64,000 nucleotides of DNA from Arthrobacter frigidicola (lineage in GTDB: Bacteria; Actinomycetota; Actinomycetes; Actinomycetales; Micrococcaceae): positions 124,001 through 188,000 of the forward strand of contig QZVU01000002.1 in the NCBI GenBank assembly GCA_003602285.1, read 5' to 3'. How positions within the stretch are numbered: the stretch's first letter is position 1; each line of letters starts with the position of its first letter. A program made the position numbers and the translations under genes. The notes below the pieces were generated by a model that was not told the origin of the DNA, made no database searches, and saw only the letters and a program-made list of their open reading frames with translations. Below are positions 1 through 8,527 of the stretch, piece after piece.

Positions 1-23
1 CGGCCTTCGCCCACTACGACTGA
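1..23 (+). CDS. 3' end of an upstream gene (partial)
   Basis: The third frame reads A-F-A-H-Y-D and stops at TGA 21-23. The broken GNAT gene begins 32 nt later, preceded by GGAGGGTGGGCGG. This is probably the last few codons of a gene cut by the window edge. Too little remains to name a product. Confidence 0.35.
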
Positions 24-55
24 CTGGCGAACTGGCGGTAGAGGAGGGTGGGCGG

Positions 56-293
56 ATGACACCGACAGCGAATCCCTGGCGTTCCTCGGCGGCAGGGGCG
101 GGGGACGTCCGGCTCGTGCGCCTTCCACCGGCGGCCATCCACGCCCTGGCCGACGGCGACCTCGCCGCCGCGCAGCTCCTAAGTCCCGCGGCGTTGACGG
201 CGCCTCGTCGACTCCTTCGGTTTCCGGGCGGTGGGCCGGCAGTGGGATGAGGACGACGGATGGGAAACGGTGCTTGAACTCTCCCTGGCCTGA
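56..293 (+). pseudogene. GNAT acetyltransferase remnant with internal deletion
   Basis: The ATG at 56 opens a frame whose first 45-50 codons look like a GNAT N-terminus (VRLVRLPPAAIHALADGDL). After about position 205 that frame becomes meaningless. A different frame, 207-293, reads V-D-S-F-G-F-R-A-V-G-R-Q-W-D-E-D-D-G-W-E and ends L-E-L-S-L-A-stop, which is the usual GNAT C-terminal strand (GFR-VG-QWDEDDGWE). About 78 codons remain of a family normally 170-190 residues long. The acetyl-CoA-binding motif A is missing and the two halves are out of frame by one base. The simplest reading is an internal deletion of roughly 100 codons. The Shine-Dalgarno (GGAGG) is intact, so a 64-residue peptide could still be made. 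Confidence 0.7.
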
Positions 294-310
294 CCAGGGC
301 GGCCGGGGCC

Positions 311-832
311 CTATGCCAGCGGGCGGCTGAGCACCACCCGCGGCCACCGTGCCAGGCCGGCGGCGGCCTCCTGCGCCACGACCTGCTTCAGGCCGGGCTC
401 CAGCGCGTCGGCCGGCACGTCCCGGAAGCCCAGCCGGCGGTAGTACGGGGCATTCCATGGGACCTCGCCGAAGGTGGTCAGCGTGAGGTTTTTAAGCCCC
501 TGCCCGCGGCCCCAGTCCGCAGCGGTCTCGAGGAGGCGCCGTCCGATCCCCTGCCGGGCGAAGGAGGGGTGCACGCTGACCTGCTCGACGTGGGCATTGG
601 CCCCGACACGCTTCACCAGCAGGTAGCCCACCGGGGAGCCGTCGGCGCCGACGGCGGTCCAGGCCCGGCCGGCCGCGGAGAACTCAGCCAGTTCCTCAAC
701 CGGCAGCGGCTCGTCCTCGGCGATCGCCGCCATGCCAAGCGCCCGGAACTGCTCCCCCGCGGCGCGCTCGATCCCGCGCAGGGCCTCAAGCTCGACCGGT
801 GCCGCGCTCCGGATCCGCACTCCAGGCGGCAC
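311..832 (-). CDS. GNAT family N-acetyltransferase
   Basis: The 173-residue protein is a single GNAT domain. The acetyl-CoA pyrophosphate-binding motif A is visible at residues 84-101 (QVSVHPSFARQGIGRRLL), followed by the C-terminal Y-Y-R-R-L-G-F at 130-136. It should transfer an acetyl group from acetyl-CoA to an amine; the substrate cannot be told from sequence. The start is a GTG 11 nt after the stop of the VOC gene upstream, so the two are probably one transcript. It lies beside an unrelated broken GNAT gene on the other strand. Confidence 0.85.
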   Translation of the reverse strand: MPPGVRIRSAAPVELEALRGIERAAGEQFRALGMAAIAEDEPLPVEELAEFSAAGRAWTAVGADGSPVGYLLVKRVGANAHVEQVSVHPSFARQGIGRRLLETAADWGRGQGLKNLTLTTFGEVPWNAPYYRRLGFRDVPADALEPGLKQVVAQEAAAGLARWPRVVLSRPLA

Positions 833-843
833 GGCGTCCGGCG

Positions 844-1275
844 TCAGGGGTTCCCCGGCTCGGGGTCAAGTTCCTGGAAGAGGGTGAGCTGGAGCCCTGC
901 CGGGGCGTCAAGCCGGGAGTTCAGCGAACGCCACGGCGTCTCGCGGGGTTCGGCGATCAGTTCGGCCCCGGCCTCGACGAGCCGGTGCGTGGTGCCCGCG
1001 GCGTCGTCGACCTCAAAAGCGATCCGGATCCGCGCGCTCGGCCGGCCCTCCGCCTCGACGCTGTCGATCAGGCGCACCTGCGCGGGATTCGAAAGTTCGA
1101 GGGTGGCACGGCCGGCGTCGAGGATGCTCACGCGGGCGCCGTCGCCGCCCTCGTAGGCCTCCTGCTCGGGCATGCCCAGCACGTCCCGGTAGAACGCCAG
1201 CGCCGCGTCGTAGTCATCCGCACGCACCACGACCCGCAGCTGCCGCACCGGACGGGTGGGCTCCTTCTCCATCAT
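844..1275 (-). CDS. VOC family (glyoxalase/bleomycin-resistance fold) protein
   Basis: This 143-residue protein is a single VOC unit: a first beta-alpha-beta module (LRVVVRADDYDAALAFYRDVLGM) and a second (IRIAFEVDDAAGTTHRLVEAGA) ending in P-A-G-L-Q-L-T-L-F. VOC proteins are metal-dependent lyases, dioxygenases or drug-binding proteins; which this is cannot be decided. Two adjacent ATG codons mark the start. A TAGACT hexamer at 1282-1287 lies 6 nt upstream and there is no Shine-Dalgarno, so the mRNA is probably leaderless. It leads a two-gene unit with the GNAT gene. Confidence 0.85.
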   Translation of the reverse strand: MMEKEPTRPVRQLRVVVRADDYDAALAFYRDVLGMPEQEAYEGGDGARVSILDAGRATLELSNPAQVRLIDSVEAEGRPSARIRIAFEVDDAAGTTHRLVEAGAELIAEPRETPWRSLNSRLDAPAGLQLTLFQELDPEPGNP

Positions 1276-1302
1276 GGCCGCAGTCTAATCCCCTCTACGG
1301 GC

Positions 1303-2502
1303 TTAGACGATGGCCGAAAGCCCCGTGAGGGCCCGCCCCACGATGAGGGTGTTGATCTCATAGGAGCCCTCATAGGTGTAGATGGCCTCGGCGTCGGCGA
1401 AGATCTTCGCCATGCCGTAGTCGGTCACGATCCCGTTGCCGCCAAGGATGCTGCGCCCAAGGGCGACCGTCTCGCGCATGCGCGCCGTCGTGTAGGACTT
1501 CGCGAGGGCCGCCTGGGGCATGCCCGGGCCCTCCGGGGTGCCCGCCGATCCGGCGCCGTCCTGCAGCTGGGCGATCCGGGCCATGAGGGCCAGGCTCGCC
1601 GTCGTGTTGCCGAGCATGGTCACCAGCTGGTCCTGGATCAGCTGGAAACTGCCCAGTGGGCGGCCGAACTGGTAGCGCTCCAGCGCGTACCGGCGGGCGA
1701 CGTCGTACGCGGCGAGCTGCTGCCCCACCGCCTGCCAGCCCACCAGGATGCGTGAGCCGAGGAGCAGGCGCCGGGTGTCGGAGAAACTGTCGATCCCCTC
1801 GAAGCGGTCGGCTTCGGCCACCCGCACGTCCTCAAGGAGGATGTCGGCGTTCTGCACGGTGCGCAGCGCGATCTTGTTCTCGATGACGGTCCGGGTGACC
1901 CCGGGCAGGGTGGCGTCGAGGATGAAGCCGCGCACCGCCGACGTTTCGGTGTCGCGCGCCCACAGCAGCATGTAGTCGCAGAAGGTCCCGTTGCCGATCC
2001 ACCGTTTGGCTCCGTTGAGGATCCAGGTGTTCCCGTCGCGGGTGGCCGTGGTGGCCATCCCGCCGGCGATGTCGGATCCGTGCTGCGGCTCGGTCAGTGC
2101 GAACGCCCCGGTGATGCGCAGGTCCATGGCGGCCTGGAGGAGCCGCTGCTTCTGGTCCGGGGACCCGAACTGATGGAGTGCCTCGACGAAGAGGTCGTGG
2201 TGGACCATGAAGAAGGTCGCCAGAGAGGTGTCGGCACGCGTCATCTCCGCAATGACCATGCCGCCGAAGAGGTGGCTGTAGCCCTGCTGCACCGGCGTGC
2301 TCAGTTCGAGTGCCGCAAGCTTCGGCAGGATGTCGTGCGGGAACTCGGCCCGGTTCCACCAGTCCCCGGCCGACGGTGCCACCTCCTTGGCGAGGAAGTC
2401 GCGCACGTCGTCAAGCTTCGCCCGCTCGGAGGCGCTCAGCAGCGATTCGAAGCCGAGGAAGTCCGCGGCCGGAAGGTTACTGGTGTCGAACTGGCTCTCC
2501 AT
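1303..2502 (-). CDS. acyl-CoA dehydrogenase, glutaryl-CoA-dehydrogenase type
   Basis: The 399-residue flavoprotein is complete. It has the FAD/substrate stretch F-A-L-T-E-P-Q-H-G-S-D (acyl-CoA dehydrogenase signature 1) and, near the C-terminus, Y-E-G-S-Y-E-I-N-T-L-I-V-G-R. Glu378 of that motif aligns with the catalytic base of glutaryl-CoA dehydrogenases. The family oxidises acyl-CoA to enoyl-CoA and passes electrons to ETF; some members also decarboxylate glutaryl-CoA. The exact substrate is uncertain. A Shine-Dalgarno (AAAGGAC) precedes ATG 2502. The SDR gene lies 42 nt upstream on the same strand, which suggests a small beta-oxidation-like operon. Confidence 0.85.
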   Translation of the reverse strand: MESQFDTSNLPAADFLGFESLLSASERAKLDDVRDFLAKEVAPSAGDWWNRAEFPHDILPKLAALELSTPVQQGYSHLFGGMVIAEMTRADTSLATFFMVHHDLFVEALHQFGSPDQKQRLLQAAMDLRITGAFALTEPQHGSDIAGGMATTATRDGNTWILNGAKRWIGNGTFCDYMLLWARDTETSAVRGFILDATLPGVTRTVIENKIALRTVQNADILLEDVRVAEADRFEGIDSFSDTRRLLLGSRILVGWQAVGQQLAAYDVARRYALERYQFGRPLGSFQLIQDQLVTMLGNTTASLALMARIAQLQDGAGSAGTPEGPGMPQAALAKSYTTARMRETVALGRSILGGNGIVTDYGMAKIFADAEAIYTYEGSYEINTLIVGRALTGLSAIV

Positions 2503-2544
2503 TGAGCAGTCCTTTCGGTTGGGCGGCCGGAGGCCGGGAAGGAG

Positions 2545-3321
2545 TTACCGCGGACCCATGCGGATGGCGCCGTCGAGCCGGATGGTTTCGCCGTTGAGCA
2601 TCTGGTTCGCGAGGATCGAGGACACCAGCGCGGCGTACTCGGAGGGCTTGCCCAGCCGGGAGGGGTGGGGCACCTGGCTGCCGAGGGAGTCCTGGGCGTC
2701 CTGCGGCAGGCCCGCCATCATGGGCGTCTCGAAGATGCCCGGGGCGATGGTGACCACCCGGATCAGGTGCCGGGCGAGCTCCCGCGCCAGGGGAAGCGTC
2801 ATGGCCGCGACCCCGCCCTTGGACGCCGCGTAGGCGGGCTGGCCGATCTGGCCGTCGAACGCCGCGACGGAGGCCGTATTGATGATCACTCCGCGCTCCG
2901 GGGAACCGCCGGCCCCTTTCACGGGTTCGACGGCGGCCATCGCCTCGGCCGCTAGCCGGAGAACATTGAAGGTGCCGGTGAGGTTCACGGAGATCACCCG
3001 CGCGAACTGCTCGAGCGGCAGCACCCCCTCCCGGCCGAGGACCTTCCCTGGGGTGGCGATGCCCGCGCAGTTCACCAGGACCCGCAGGGGCGCCCGCTCC
3101 CCCGCGGCGGCAACCGCGGCGCCGACCTGCGCGGCGTCGGCGACGTCGGCCGGGACGAACTGTGCGCGCGGCCCGAGGCGGCGGGCGGCCTCGGCCCCGG
3201 CGGACGAGGGAAGGTCGAGGAGGACGACGAAGGCGCCCTCCTCGATCAGCCGTTGGGCCGTGGCCAGGCCCAGCCCGGAGGCGCCGCCGGTGACCAGTGC
3301 CGCCGAACCCGCTACATCCAT
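2545..3321 (-). CDS. SDR family 3-hydroxyacyl-CoA dehydrogenase-like oxidoreductase
   Basis: A classical short-chain dehydrogenase of 258 residues: T-G-G-A-S-G-L-G (11-18) for NAD binding, N-C-A-G (84-87), and the catalytic Ser151, Tyr164-x3-Lys168 set. The C-terminus resembles the type 2 3-hydroxyacyl-CoA dehydrogenase (HSD17B10-like) group, which fits its position before an acyl-CoA dehydrogenase. I chose ATG 3321 rather than the longer frame from 3348 because AAGGGGGC lies 8 nt before it. A possible -10 (TACGCT) is at 3360-3365. Confidence 0.85.
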   Translation of the reverse strand: MDVAGSAALVTGGASGLGLATAQRLIEEGAFVVLLDLPSSAGAEAARRLGPRAQFVPADVADAAQVGAAVAAAGERAPLRVLVNCAGIATPGKVLGREGVLPLEQFARVISVNLTGTFNVLRLAAEAMAAVEPVKGAGGSPERGVIINTASVAAFDGQIGQPAYAASKGGVAAMTLPLARELARHLIRVVTIAPGIFETPMMAGLPQDAQDSLGSQVPHPSRLGKPSEYAALVSSILANQMLNGETIRLDGAIRMGPR

Positions 3322-3366
3322 GAAAGCGCCCCCTTGAGAAATGTGCATGCTGCTGATTCAGCGTAC

Positions 3367-3382
3367 TGTGATGCCGCCCACA
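3367..3382. promoter_or_regulatory. possible CRP/GlxR-type site
   Basis: TGTGA-N6-CCACA matches 9 of 10 positions of the CRP-family half-sites TGTGA-N6-TCACA. It lies between the divergent SDR and GH76 genes. Confidence 0.3.
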
Positions 3383-3442
3383 CCGCATCCGGAGTGGGCA
3401 GTACTGGGCAGAATGCTCAATCCGGCGGCGGCGCCGGTTGGC

Positions 3443-3448
3443 TAGGGT
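3443..3448 (+). promoter_or_regulatory. -10 hexamer, leaderless GH76 gene
   Basis: TAGGGT ends 6 nt before the ATG at 3455 and there is no good Shine-Dalgarno. This is the spacing expected if transcription starts at the start codon. Confidence 0.5.
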
Positions 3449-3454
3449 GGTCTT

Positions 3455-4633
3455 ATGCTCACCCCGCCGGATTCCGCAGGGCCGGACACGCCTGCGTTCC
3501 GGGCGCAGGCGGCCGCCGGAAGCGTCGAAACCCTCTTCGCTGCCCGCGCGCTCGGCCTGCCCGGCACCCGCCTGGGCCGGATCGCCTTCCCCCGCCCCCG
3601 CGGGCGGGGCGCCGCCTGGCACTACTGGTGGCAGGCGCACTATCTCGACGCCCTCCTCGACGGGCACCTGCGCCTGCGCACCCCGGATCCGGCAGGCGCG
3701 GACGCCGCCCTGCGGCGTGCGGTGCGGCTGGCGCGGGGCATCCGGCTGCGCAACGGGGTGCGGTGGACCAACTCCTACTTCGACGACATGGCCTGGCTGG
3801 CGCTAGCCCTCCAGCGGCTCGACGGCTGCCTCATCGACGCCGGCCGGCGCCCCTGCCACCGGCGGGCCCGAGCCGCCCTCGAGGCGGCGCTGCGCTCGGC
3901 CGCCACGCCGGAACTCGGTGGAGGGGTGTACTGGAACACCCGGCGCAACTTCAAGAACACTCCGGCAACTGCCCCGGCCGCCCTGTATTTCGCCCGCGCC
4001 GGGGATCGGTCGCAGGCTGCCGGACTTCTGGCCTGGCTGCGCCGGCGGCTGTGGGACGCGGAGTCGGGGCTCTACCTCGACGGCATCCAGCGCACCGCCG
4101 ACGGCGAGAAACTGAGGCGCGCGGTCTACACCTACAACCAGGGGCCTGTCCTGGGCGCCCTGGCCTCCCTCGGCGGCGGGCGCAACCTGAGGGAGGCGGA
4201 ATCCCTCATCGCCGCGGTGCAGGCCCGGCTCACCACCCCGGAGGGCTCCCTGCGCACTCACGGCTCCGGCGACGGCGGCCTGTTCACCGGCATCCTCGCC
4301 CGCTACCTCGCGGAGGCGGCGCTCGCACCGGGACTGGCCGCGGAGGCTGCCGGGACGGCCCGGAGCCTTGTCGAGGCGACGGCGGCCGCCCTGTGGGAGG
4401 GCCGCCGCAGCCTTGGAGGCACGCACATCTTTCCCTCGGCGCCCGGGACGGCCGCCGCTCCGCCGGTCGACCTCTCCACTCAGCTCCAGGCGCTTTTGGT
4501 TTTTGAGGCCGAGGCGCGGATTGACCGGCACGAGGCGGCCCGCGGTGTTCTCCGCGGCTTTCCTAAGGGCGAGAAGCAGGAAATAATTACGTCACACGAA
4601 CGTGACGAAAAAGGTGTGATTTCCGACACCTAA
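3455..4633 (+). CDS. glycoside hydrolase family 76-like protein
   Basis: The 392-residue protein looks like a GH76 (alpha-1,6-mannanase) alpha/alpha barrel. Visible family marks are Y-F-D-D-M-A-W with the adjacent Asp110-Asp111 that act in catalysis in GH76, Y-W-N-T-R-R-N-F-K-N-T, Y-T-Y-N-Q-G, and G-D-G-G-L-F-T-G-I-L-A-R-Y-L. No signal peptide is seen, so it is predicted to act in the cytoplasm. The last 25-30 residues are charged and unlike the rest and may not be functional. The start follows a -10 at leaderless spacing. Confidence 0.8.
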   Translation: MLTPPDSAGPDTPAFRAQAAAGSVETLFAARALGLPGTRLGRIAFPRPRGRGAAWHYWWQAHYLDALLDGHLRLRTPDPAGADAALRRAVRLARGIRLRNGVRWTNSYFDDMAWLALALQRLDGCLIDAGRRPCHRRARAALEAALRSAATPELGGGVYWNTRRNFKNTPATAPAALYFARAGDRSQAAGLLAWLRRRLWDAESGLYLDGIQRTADGEKLRRAVYTYNQGPVLGALASLGGGRNLREAESLIAAVQARLTTPEGSLRTHGSGDGGLFTGILARYLAEAALAPGLAAEAAGTARSLVEATAAALWEGRRSLGGTHIFPSAPGTAAAPPVDLSTQLQALLVFEAEARIDRHEAARGVLRGFPKGEKQEIITSHERDEKGVISDT

Positions 4634-4652
4634 GTGGTGAAATAGGAATAAG

Positions 4653-4671
4653 TTAGGACATGCTTACCTAT
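4653..4671. promoter_or_regulatory. DtxR/IdeR-like iron box
   Basis: TTAGGACATGCTTACCTAT matches the DtxR/IdeR consensus TTAGGTTAGSCTAACCTAA at 14 of 19 positions, with both outer arms nearly intact. It lies 72 nt upstream of the iron-binding-protein gene, as expected for repression by Fe2+-loaded DtxR/IdeR. Confidence 0.65.
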
Positions 4672-4687
4672 GTGTGAGGTCACACAT
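4670..4687. promoter_or_regulatory. 8-bp inverted repeat next to the iron box
   Basis: ATGTGTGA-GG-TCACACAT is a perfect inverted repeat with a 2-nt centre. It overlaps the last two bases of the iron box. The spacing is too short for a CRP site; a second regulator is possible. Confidence 0.4.
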
Positions 4688-4743
4688 CAATCCTTCCGGT
4701 CCAGCCCAGCCGCTGCCGCCCGCCGTTTTGTTGAAAGGCTCCA

Positions 4744-5793
4744 ATGATTTTCAGTTCCAAGCAGGTTCAGCCCGCCGCGCTCACGGCCGCCCTGCTTCTC
4801 GCCCTAACCGCCTGCGGCTCGGGAGCGGCCTCCGAACCCGCCGCCGGAGAGGGATCGGATCCGGCCGCCGAGCTGACCGTGTACAACGCGCAGCACGAGT
4901 CGATGACCCAGGCCTGGGTCGATGAATTCACCAAGGAAACCGGGATCGAGGTGACGATCCGCCAGGGCAGCGACACCGAAATGAGCAACCAGATCCTGCA
5001 GGAGGGCGAGAAGTCCCCCGCCGACGTGTTCATCACGGAGAACTCCCCGGCCATGACCCAGGTCGAGAACGCCGGACTGTTCGCAGACATCCCCGCCGCC
5101 GTCCAGGAGAACATCCCCAAGGAGTACCGTCCCACCACCGGAAAGTGGACCGGCGTCGCCGCCCGCTCCACCCTGTTCGTCTACAACCCGGACAAGATCT
5201 CCGAGGCCGAGCTGCCGAAGTCGCTGATGGACCTCGCCGACCCGACGTGGGCCGGGCGCTGGGGCGCCGCTGCCGGGGGCGCGGACTTCCAGGCGATCGT
5301 CTCGGCCATGCTCGAGCTTGAGGGCGAGGAGGCCACCGCCGAGTGGCTCGCCACCATGAAGGACGGCGCCAAGATCTACCCCAAGAACGGCGCCGCCATG
5401 AAGGCAGTGAACGCCGGCGAGGTCGATGCCGCCGTGATCTACCACTACTACTACGCCGCCGACCAGGCGGACACCGGTGAGAACTCAAGCGACCTCGAGC
5501 CTTACTACTTCAAGGGCTCCGACGCCGGAGCGTTCGTCTCGATCTCCGGGGCAGGGGTGCTGAAGTCCTCGGACAACCAGGACGCCGCCAACCAGTTCCT
5601 TGAGTTCATCACCAGCAAGGAAGGCCAGGAGACCCTGAGCACCGGCAGCGACTACGAATACCCGGTCAGCGCCGAGGTCACCCCCCGCGAGGGCCTCGTC
5701 CCGCTCGCCGAACTCGAGGCGCCCACGGTCGACCCGGCCAAGCTCAACAGCGAGAAGGTCGTTGAACTGATGACCGACGCCGGGCTCCTCTAA
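4744..5793 (+). CDS. Fe(III) ABC transporter substrate-binding lipoprotein
   Basis: The 349-residue protein begins with a lipoprotein signal ending L-T-A-C, with the lipid-carrying Cys at residue 24. The mature part is an FbpA/SfuA-type ferric-binding fold starting E-L-T-V-Y-N-A-Q-H-E and containing I-Y-H-Y-Y-Y-A-A-D-Q (residues 232-241), the tyrosine cluster that ligates Fe3+ in this family. It would capture ferric iron at the outer membrane face and hand it to the permease. The permease and ATPase genes follow directly, and the iron box upstream supports iron as the cargo. Confidence 0.9.
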   Translation: MIFSSKQVQPAALTAALLLALTACGSGAASEPAAGEGSDPAAELTVYNAQHESMTQAWVDEFTKETGIEVTIRQGSDTEMSNQILQEGEKSPADVFITENSPAMTQVENAGLFADIPAAVQENIPKEYRPTTGKWTGVAARSTLFVYNPDKISEAELPKSLMDLADPTWAGRWGAAAGGADFQAIVSAMLELEGEEATAEWLATMKDGAKIYPKNGAAMKAVNAGEVDAAVIYHYYYAADQADTGENSSDLEPYYFKGSDAGAFVSISGAGVLKSSDNQDAANQFLEFITSKEGQETLSTGSDYEYPVSAEVTPREGLVPLAELEAPTVDPAKLNSEKVVELMTDAGLL

Positions 5794-5820
5794 GGGGCGG
5801 AAAGGCACAACCGGGCCGCC

Positions 5821-7386
5821 ATGGCCACATCCGAGCGGATCCGCGATACGGCGGGCAGGAGCACCGGCTCCCGCCCGCCTTTCGGCGTTTCCGCGACGGC
5901 CGTGCTCGTCACCCTGGGGACGCTGATCCCGCTCGGCTTCGTGGTCACGGTCACCGCCACCACCGGCTGGGAGGCCGCCGTCGAGCTAATCGTGCGGCCG
6001 CGGGTGGGTGAGCTGCTGTTCAACACCATCGCCCTGGTCGTCCTGACGGTTCCAGCCTGCGTCATCCTCGGGGTGGCCGCGGCCTGGCTCGTCGAGCGCA
6101 CCGACCTCCCGGGGGCGCGGATCGCCTCACTGCTGCTCGCCGCCCCCCTCGCCGTGCCGGCGTTCGTCAACAGCTACGCCTGGGCCGGGACCGTCCCGTC
6201 GCTCTCGGGCATTCCCGGCGGCGTCCTGATCTCCGTGCTGAGCTACTACCCGCTGGTCTACATCCCGGCGGCGGCAATGCTGCGGCGGCTCGACTCCGGC
6301 CTCGAGCAGTCGGCGGCCTCCCTCGGAATGGGCCCCTGGCGGGTCTTCTTCCGGGTTGTCCTCCCCCAGCTCCGGCTCGCCGTTGGCGGGGGCGCCCTCC
6401 TGGTGGGCCTGCACCTGCTGGCCGAATACGGCGCCTACTCCATGATCCGCTTCGACACCTTCACCACGGCGATCCTCCAGCAGTTCCAGTCGACCTTCAA
6501 CAGCGCCGCCGCGAACATGCTCGCCAGCGTCCTGGTGATGATCTGCCTGCTCCTGCTGCTGGCCGAGTCCGCGGCCCGCGGTAACGCCCGCTACGCCCGG
6601 ATCGGCCCCGGGGTCGCCGCGGCCCCCGCCGCCCGGCCGCTGGCCCGGTGGAAGCCCGCGGGGGTCCTGTTCGTGCTCGCGCTCATCGTGCTGGCCCTGG
6701 GCGTGCCGCTGGTCAATGTGGTCCGCTGGCTCATCGCCGGCGGCACGGAGGTCTGGGAGGTCGACGAGCTCGCCACCGCCCTGTTCCAGACCCTCGGGTA
6801 CGGCGTCACCGGTGCCGCGGTCACCGTTCTCGCCGCGTTCCCCATCGCCTGGCTCGCCGTGCGCTACGGCGGCCGGTTCGCCCGGTTCCTCGAAAGCAGC
6901 AACTACATCACCAGCTCGATGCCGGGGATCGTCGTGGCGCTGGCGTTCGTGACGGTCACCATCAACTTCGCCTACCCGCTCTACCAGGAGACGCCGGTGG
7001 TGATCGCGGCCTATGCGCTGCTGTTCCTGCCCCGGGCCCTGGTCAACCTGCGCGCCGGCTTCGCACAGGCACCCAAGGAGCTCGAGGAGGCGGCCCAGGC
7101 GCTGGGCAAACGCCCGCTGGACGCCTTCGTTCGGGTGACCCTGCGCCTGACCGCCCCGGCGGCCGCCGCGGGCGCCGCACTGGTCTTCCTCGCCGTCTCC
7201 ACCGAGCTGACCGCCACCCTGGTGCTGGCGCCGTCGGGCGTCACGACCCTCGCCACCCGGTTCTGGGCGCTTAGCTCCGAGATCGACTACGCCGGGGCCG
7301 CCCCGTACGCCCTGCTGCTGATCCTGCTGTCCCTGCCCATGACCTACCTGCTGTACCGGCAGTCTCAGAAGGCGGTCGGCCAGTGA
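5821..7386 (+). CDS. Fe(III) ABC transporter permease (two fused halves)
   Basis: A 521-residue inner-membrane protein with about 12 hydrophobic segments arranged as two homologous permease halves, as in FbpB/SfuB. Each half carries an EAA loop: [12 protein letters not shown] near residue 162 and [12 protein letters not shown] near 422, which dock on the ATPase. It starts 27 nt after the binding-protein gene. The Shine-Dalgarno is poor (GGAAAGG about 18 nt upstream), so translation may be coupled. Confidence 0.9.
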   Translation: MATSERIRDTAGRSTGSRPPFGVSATAVLVTLGTLIPLGFVVTVTATTGWEAAVELIVRPRVGELLFNTIALVVLTVPACVILGVAAAWLVERTDLPGARIASLLLAAPLAVPAFVNSYAWAGTVPSLSGIPGGVLISVLSYYPLVYIPAAAMLRRLDSGLEQSAASLGMGPWRVFFRVVLPQLRLAVGGGALLVGLHLLAEYGAYSMIRFDTFTTAILQQFQSTFNSAAANMLASVLVMICLLLLLAESAARGNARYARIGPGVAAAPAARPLARWKPAGVLFVLALIVLALGVPLVNVVRWLIAGGTEVWEVDELATALFQTLGYGVTGAAVTVLAAFPIAWLAVRYGGRFARFLESSNYITSSMPGIVVALAFVTVTINFAYPLYQETPVVIAAYALLFLPRALVNLRAGFAQAPKELEEAAQALGKRPLDAFVRVTLRLTAPAAAAGAALVFLAVSTELTATLVLAPSGVTTLATRFWALSSEIDYAGAAPYALLLILLSLPMTYLLYRQSQKAVGQ

Positions 7387-7402
7387 GCGGGGAGGACGCG
7401 GC

Positions 7403-8506
7403 GTGACCACCTCGCCCCTGCTCCCGGCCGTGAACCACCTCGAACTGCTGGACATCACCAAGTCCTTCGGCAGCACCCAAGTGCTGCGCGGGCTGACCCT
7501 GTCCGTGCAGAAGGGCATCACCACGGCCATCGTGGGCCCCTCCGGCTCGGGCAAGACGACGCTGCTGCGCATTATCGCCGGCTTCGACTCCCCCGATTCG
7601 GGCGTCGTGGAGTTCGACGGCGGCGTCGTCGCGGGCGGACCCGGGCATCCGGTGCCGGCCCACAAACGCAACATCGGCTACGTGGCGCAGGACGGCGCCC
7701 TGTTCCCCCACCTCTCGGTCGGCGAGAACGTCGCCTTCGGGCTTGACCGCCGCGCCTTCGGGCGCCGGGCGGCCCGCGCGCGCGTCGCGGAGCTGCTCGG
7801 CATGGTCTCGCTCGAGGCCGGGTACGCGGACCGCCGGCCGGACCAGCTCTCGGGCGGCCAACAGCAGCGGGTGGCGCTGGCCCGGGCACTGGCCCGCGGT
7901 CCGTCCCTGATGCTCCTCGACGAGCCGTTCTCCGCCCTCGACGCGGGCCTGCGGGTTGCCACCCGCAAGACCGTGGCGAAGACCCTCGCCGAAACCGGCG
8001 TGACGACCATCCTCGTCACCCATGACCAGTCCGAGGCGCTTTCCTTCGCCGACCAGGTCGCAGTGATGCGCGGAGGTGTCCTGGCACAGGTGGGAAACCC
8101 CTTCGTCGTCTACACCCGTCCGGCCGACCGGGCGACGGCGGAGTTCCTCGGTGACGCCGTCATCCTCGAGGCCCACCTCCAGGGCTCGCTCGCCATGTGC
8201 GCCCTGGGCGGCATTCCGGTGCGCCGGCCCACCTGCCAGGGCAGGGTGCAGCTCATGCTGCGCCCCGAGCAGATCCGGATCGCCGAGGACGGCAATATCC
8301 GCGGCACCGTCGTGGAGACCGACTTCTTCGGCCCCGAGGTGACGGTGAAGATCCGTCTCCAGGGCAGCGCAGGGCCCAACGGGGACGGCCTTGAGGGCAT
8401 TGAGGGCCAGACGGTCACCATCCGGCACTGGAACGCCGCAATGGCCCGGGTGGGCACCGAACTGCGCCTCCGCGTGGTCGGTGAGGGCGTCGCCTTCCCC
8501 GCCTGA
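7403..8506 (+). CDS. Fe(III) ABC transporter ATP-binding protein
   Basis: The 367-residue ATPase has Walker A G-P-S-G-S-G-K-T (45-52), the signature L-S-G-G-Q-Q-Q-R, Walker B L-M-L-L-D-E-P followed by F-S-A-L-D, and the switch His in V-T-H-D. A C-terminal TOBE-like regulatory domain (V-Q-L-M-L-R-P-E-Q-I-R-I) follows, as in FbpC/PotA-type subunits. GTG 7403 has GGGGAGGAC upstream and lies 16 nt after the permease stop, completing the three-gene iron operon. Confidence 0.92.
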   Translation: MTTSPLLPAVNHLELLDITKSFGSTQVLRGLTLSVQKGITTAIVGPSGSGKTTLLRIIAGFDSPDSGVVEFDGGVVAGGPGHPVPAHKRNIGYVAQDGALFPHLSVGENVAFGLDRRAFGRRAARARVAELLGMVSLEAGYADRRPDQLSGGQQQRVALARALARGPSLMLLDEPFSALDAGLRVATRKTVAKTLAETGVTTILVTHDQSEALSFADQVAVMRGGVLAQVGNPFVVYTRPADRATAEFLGDAVILEAHLQGSLAMCALGGIPVRRPTCQGRVQLMLRPEQIRIAEDGNIRGTVVETDFFGPEVTVKIRLQGSAGPNGDGLEGIEGQTVTIRHWNAAMARVGTELRLRVVGEGVAFPA

Positions 8507-8527
8507 GGCCGGGGCGGCGGCGGAGCC

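Noticed and set aside
2477-3667. A 396-codon minus-strand frame rich in Arg/Gly
   Set aside because: It shadows the SDR gene in another frame and shows no motif.
4590-4607. Inverted repeat CGTCAC-N6-GTGACG
   Set aside because: It lies within the 3' end of the GH76 reading frame, is 130 nt from the next start, and matches no operator I know.
4615-4630. Partial CRP-like motif TGTGA-N6-ACACC
   Set aside because: Two mismatches in the second half-site and a position inside the GH76 reading frame make it weak.
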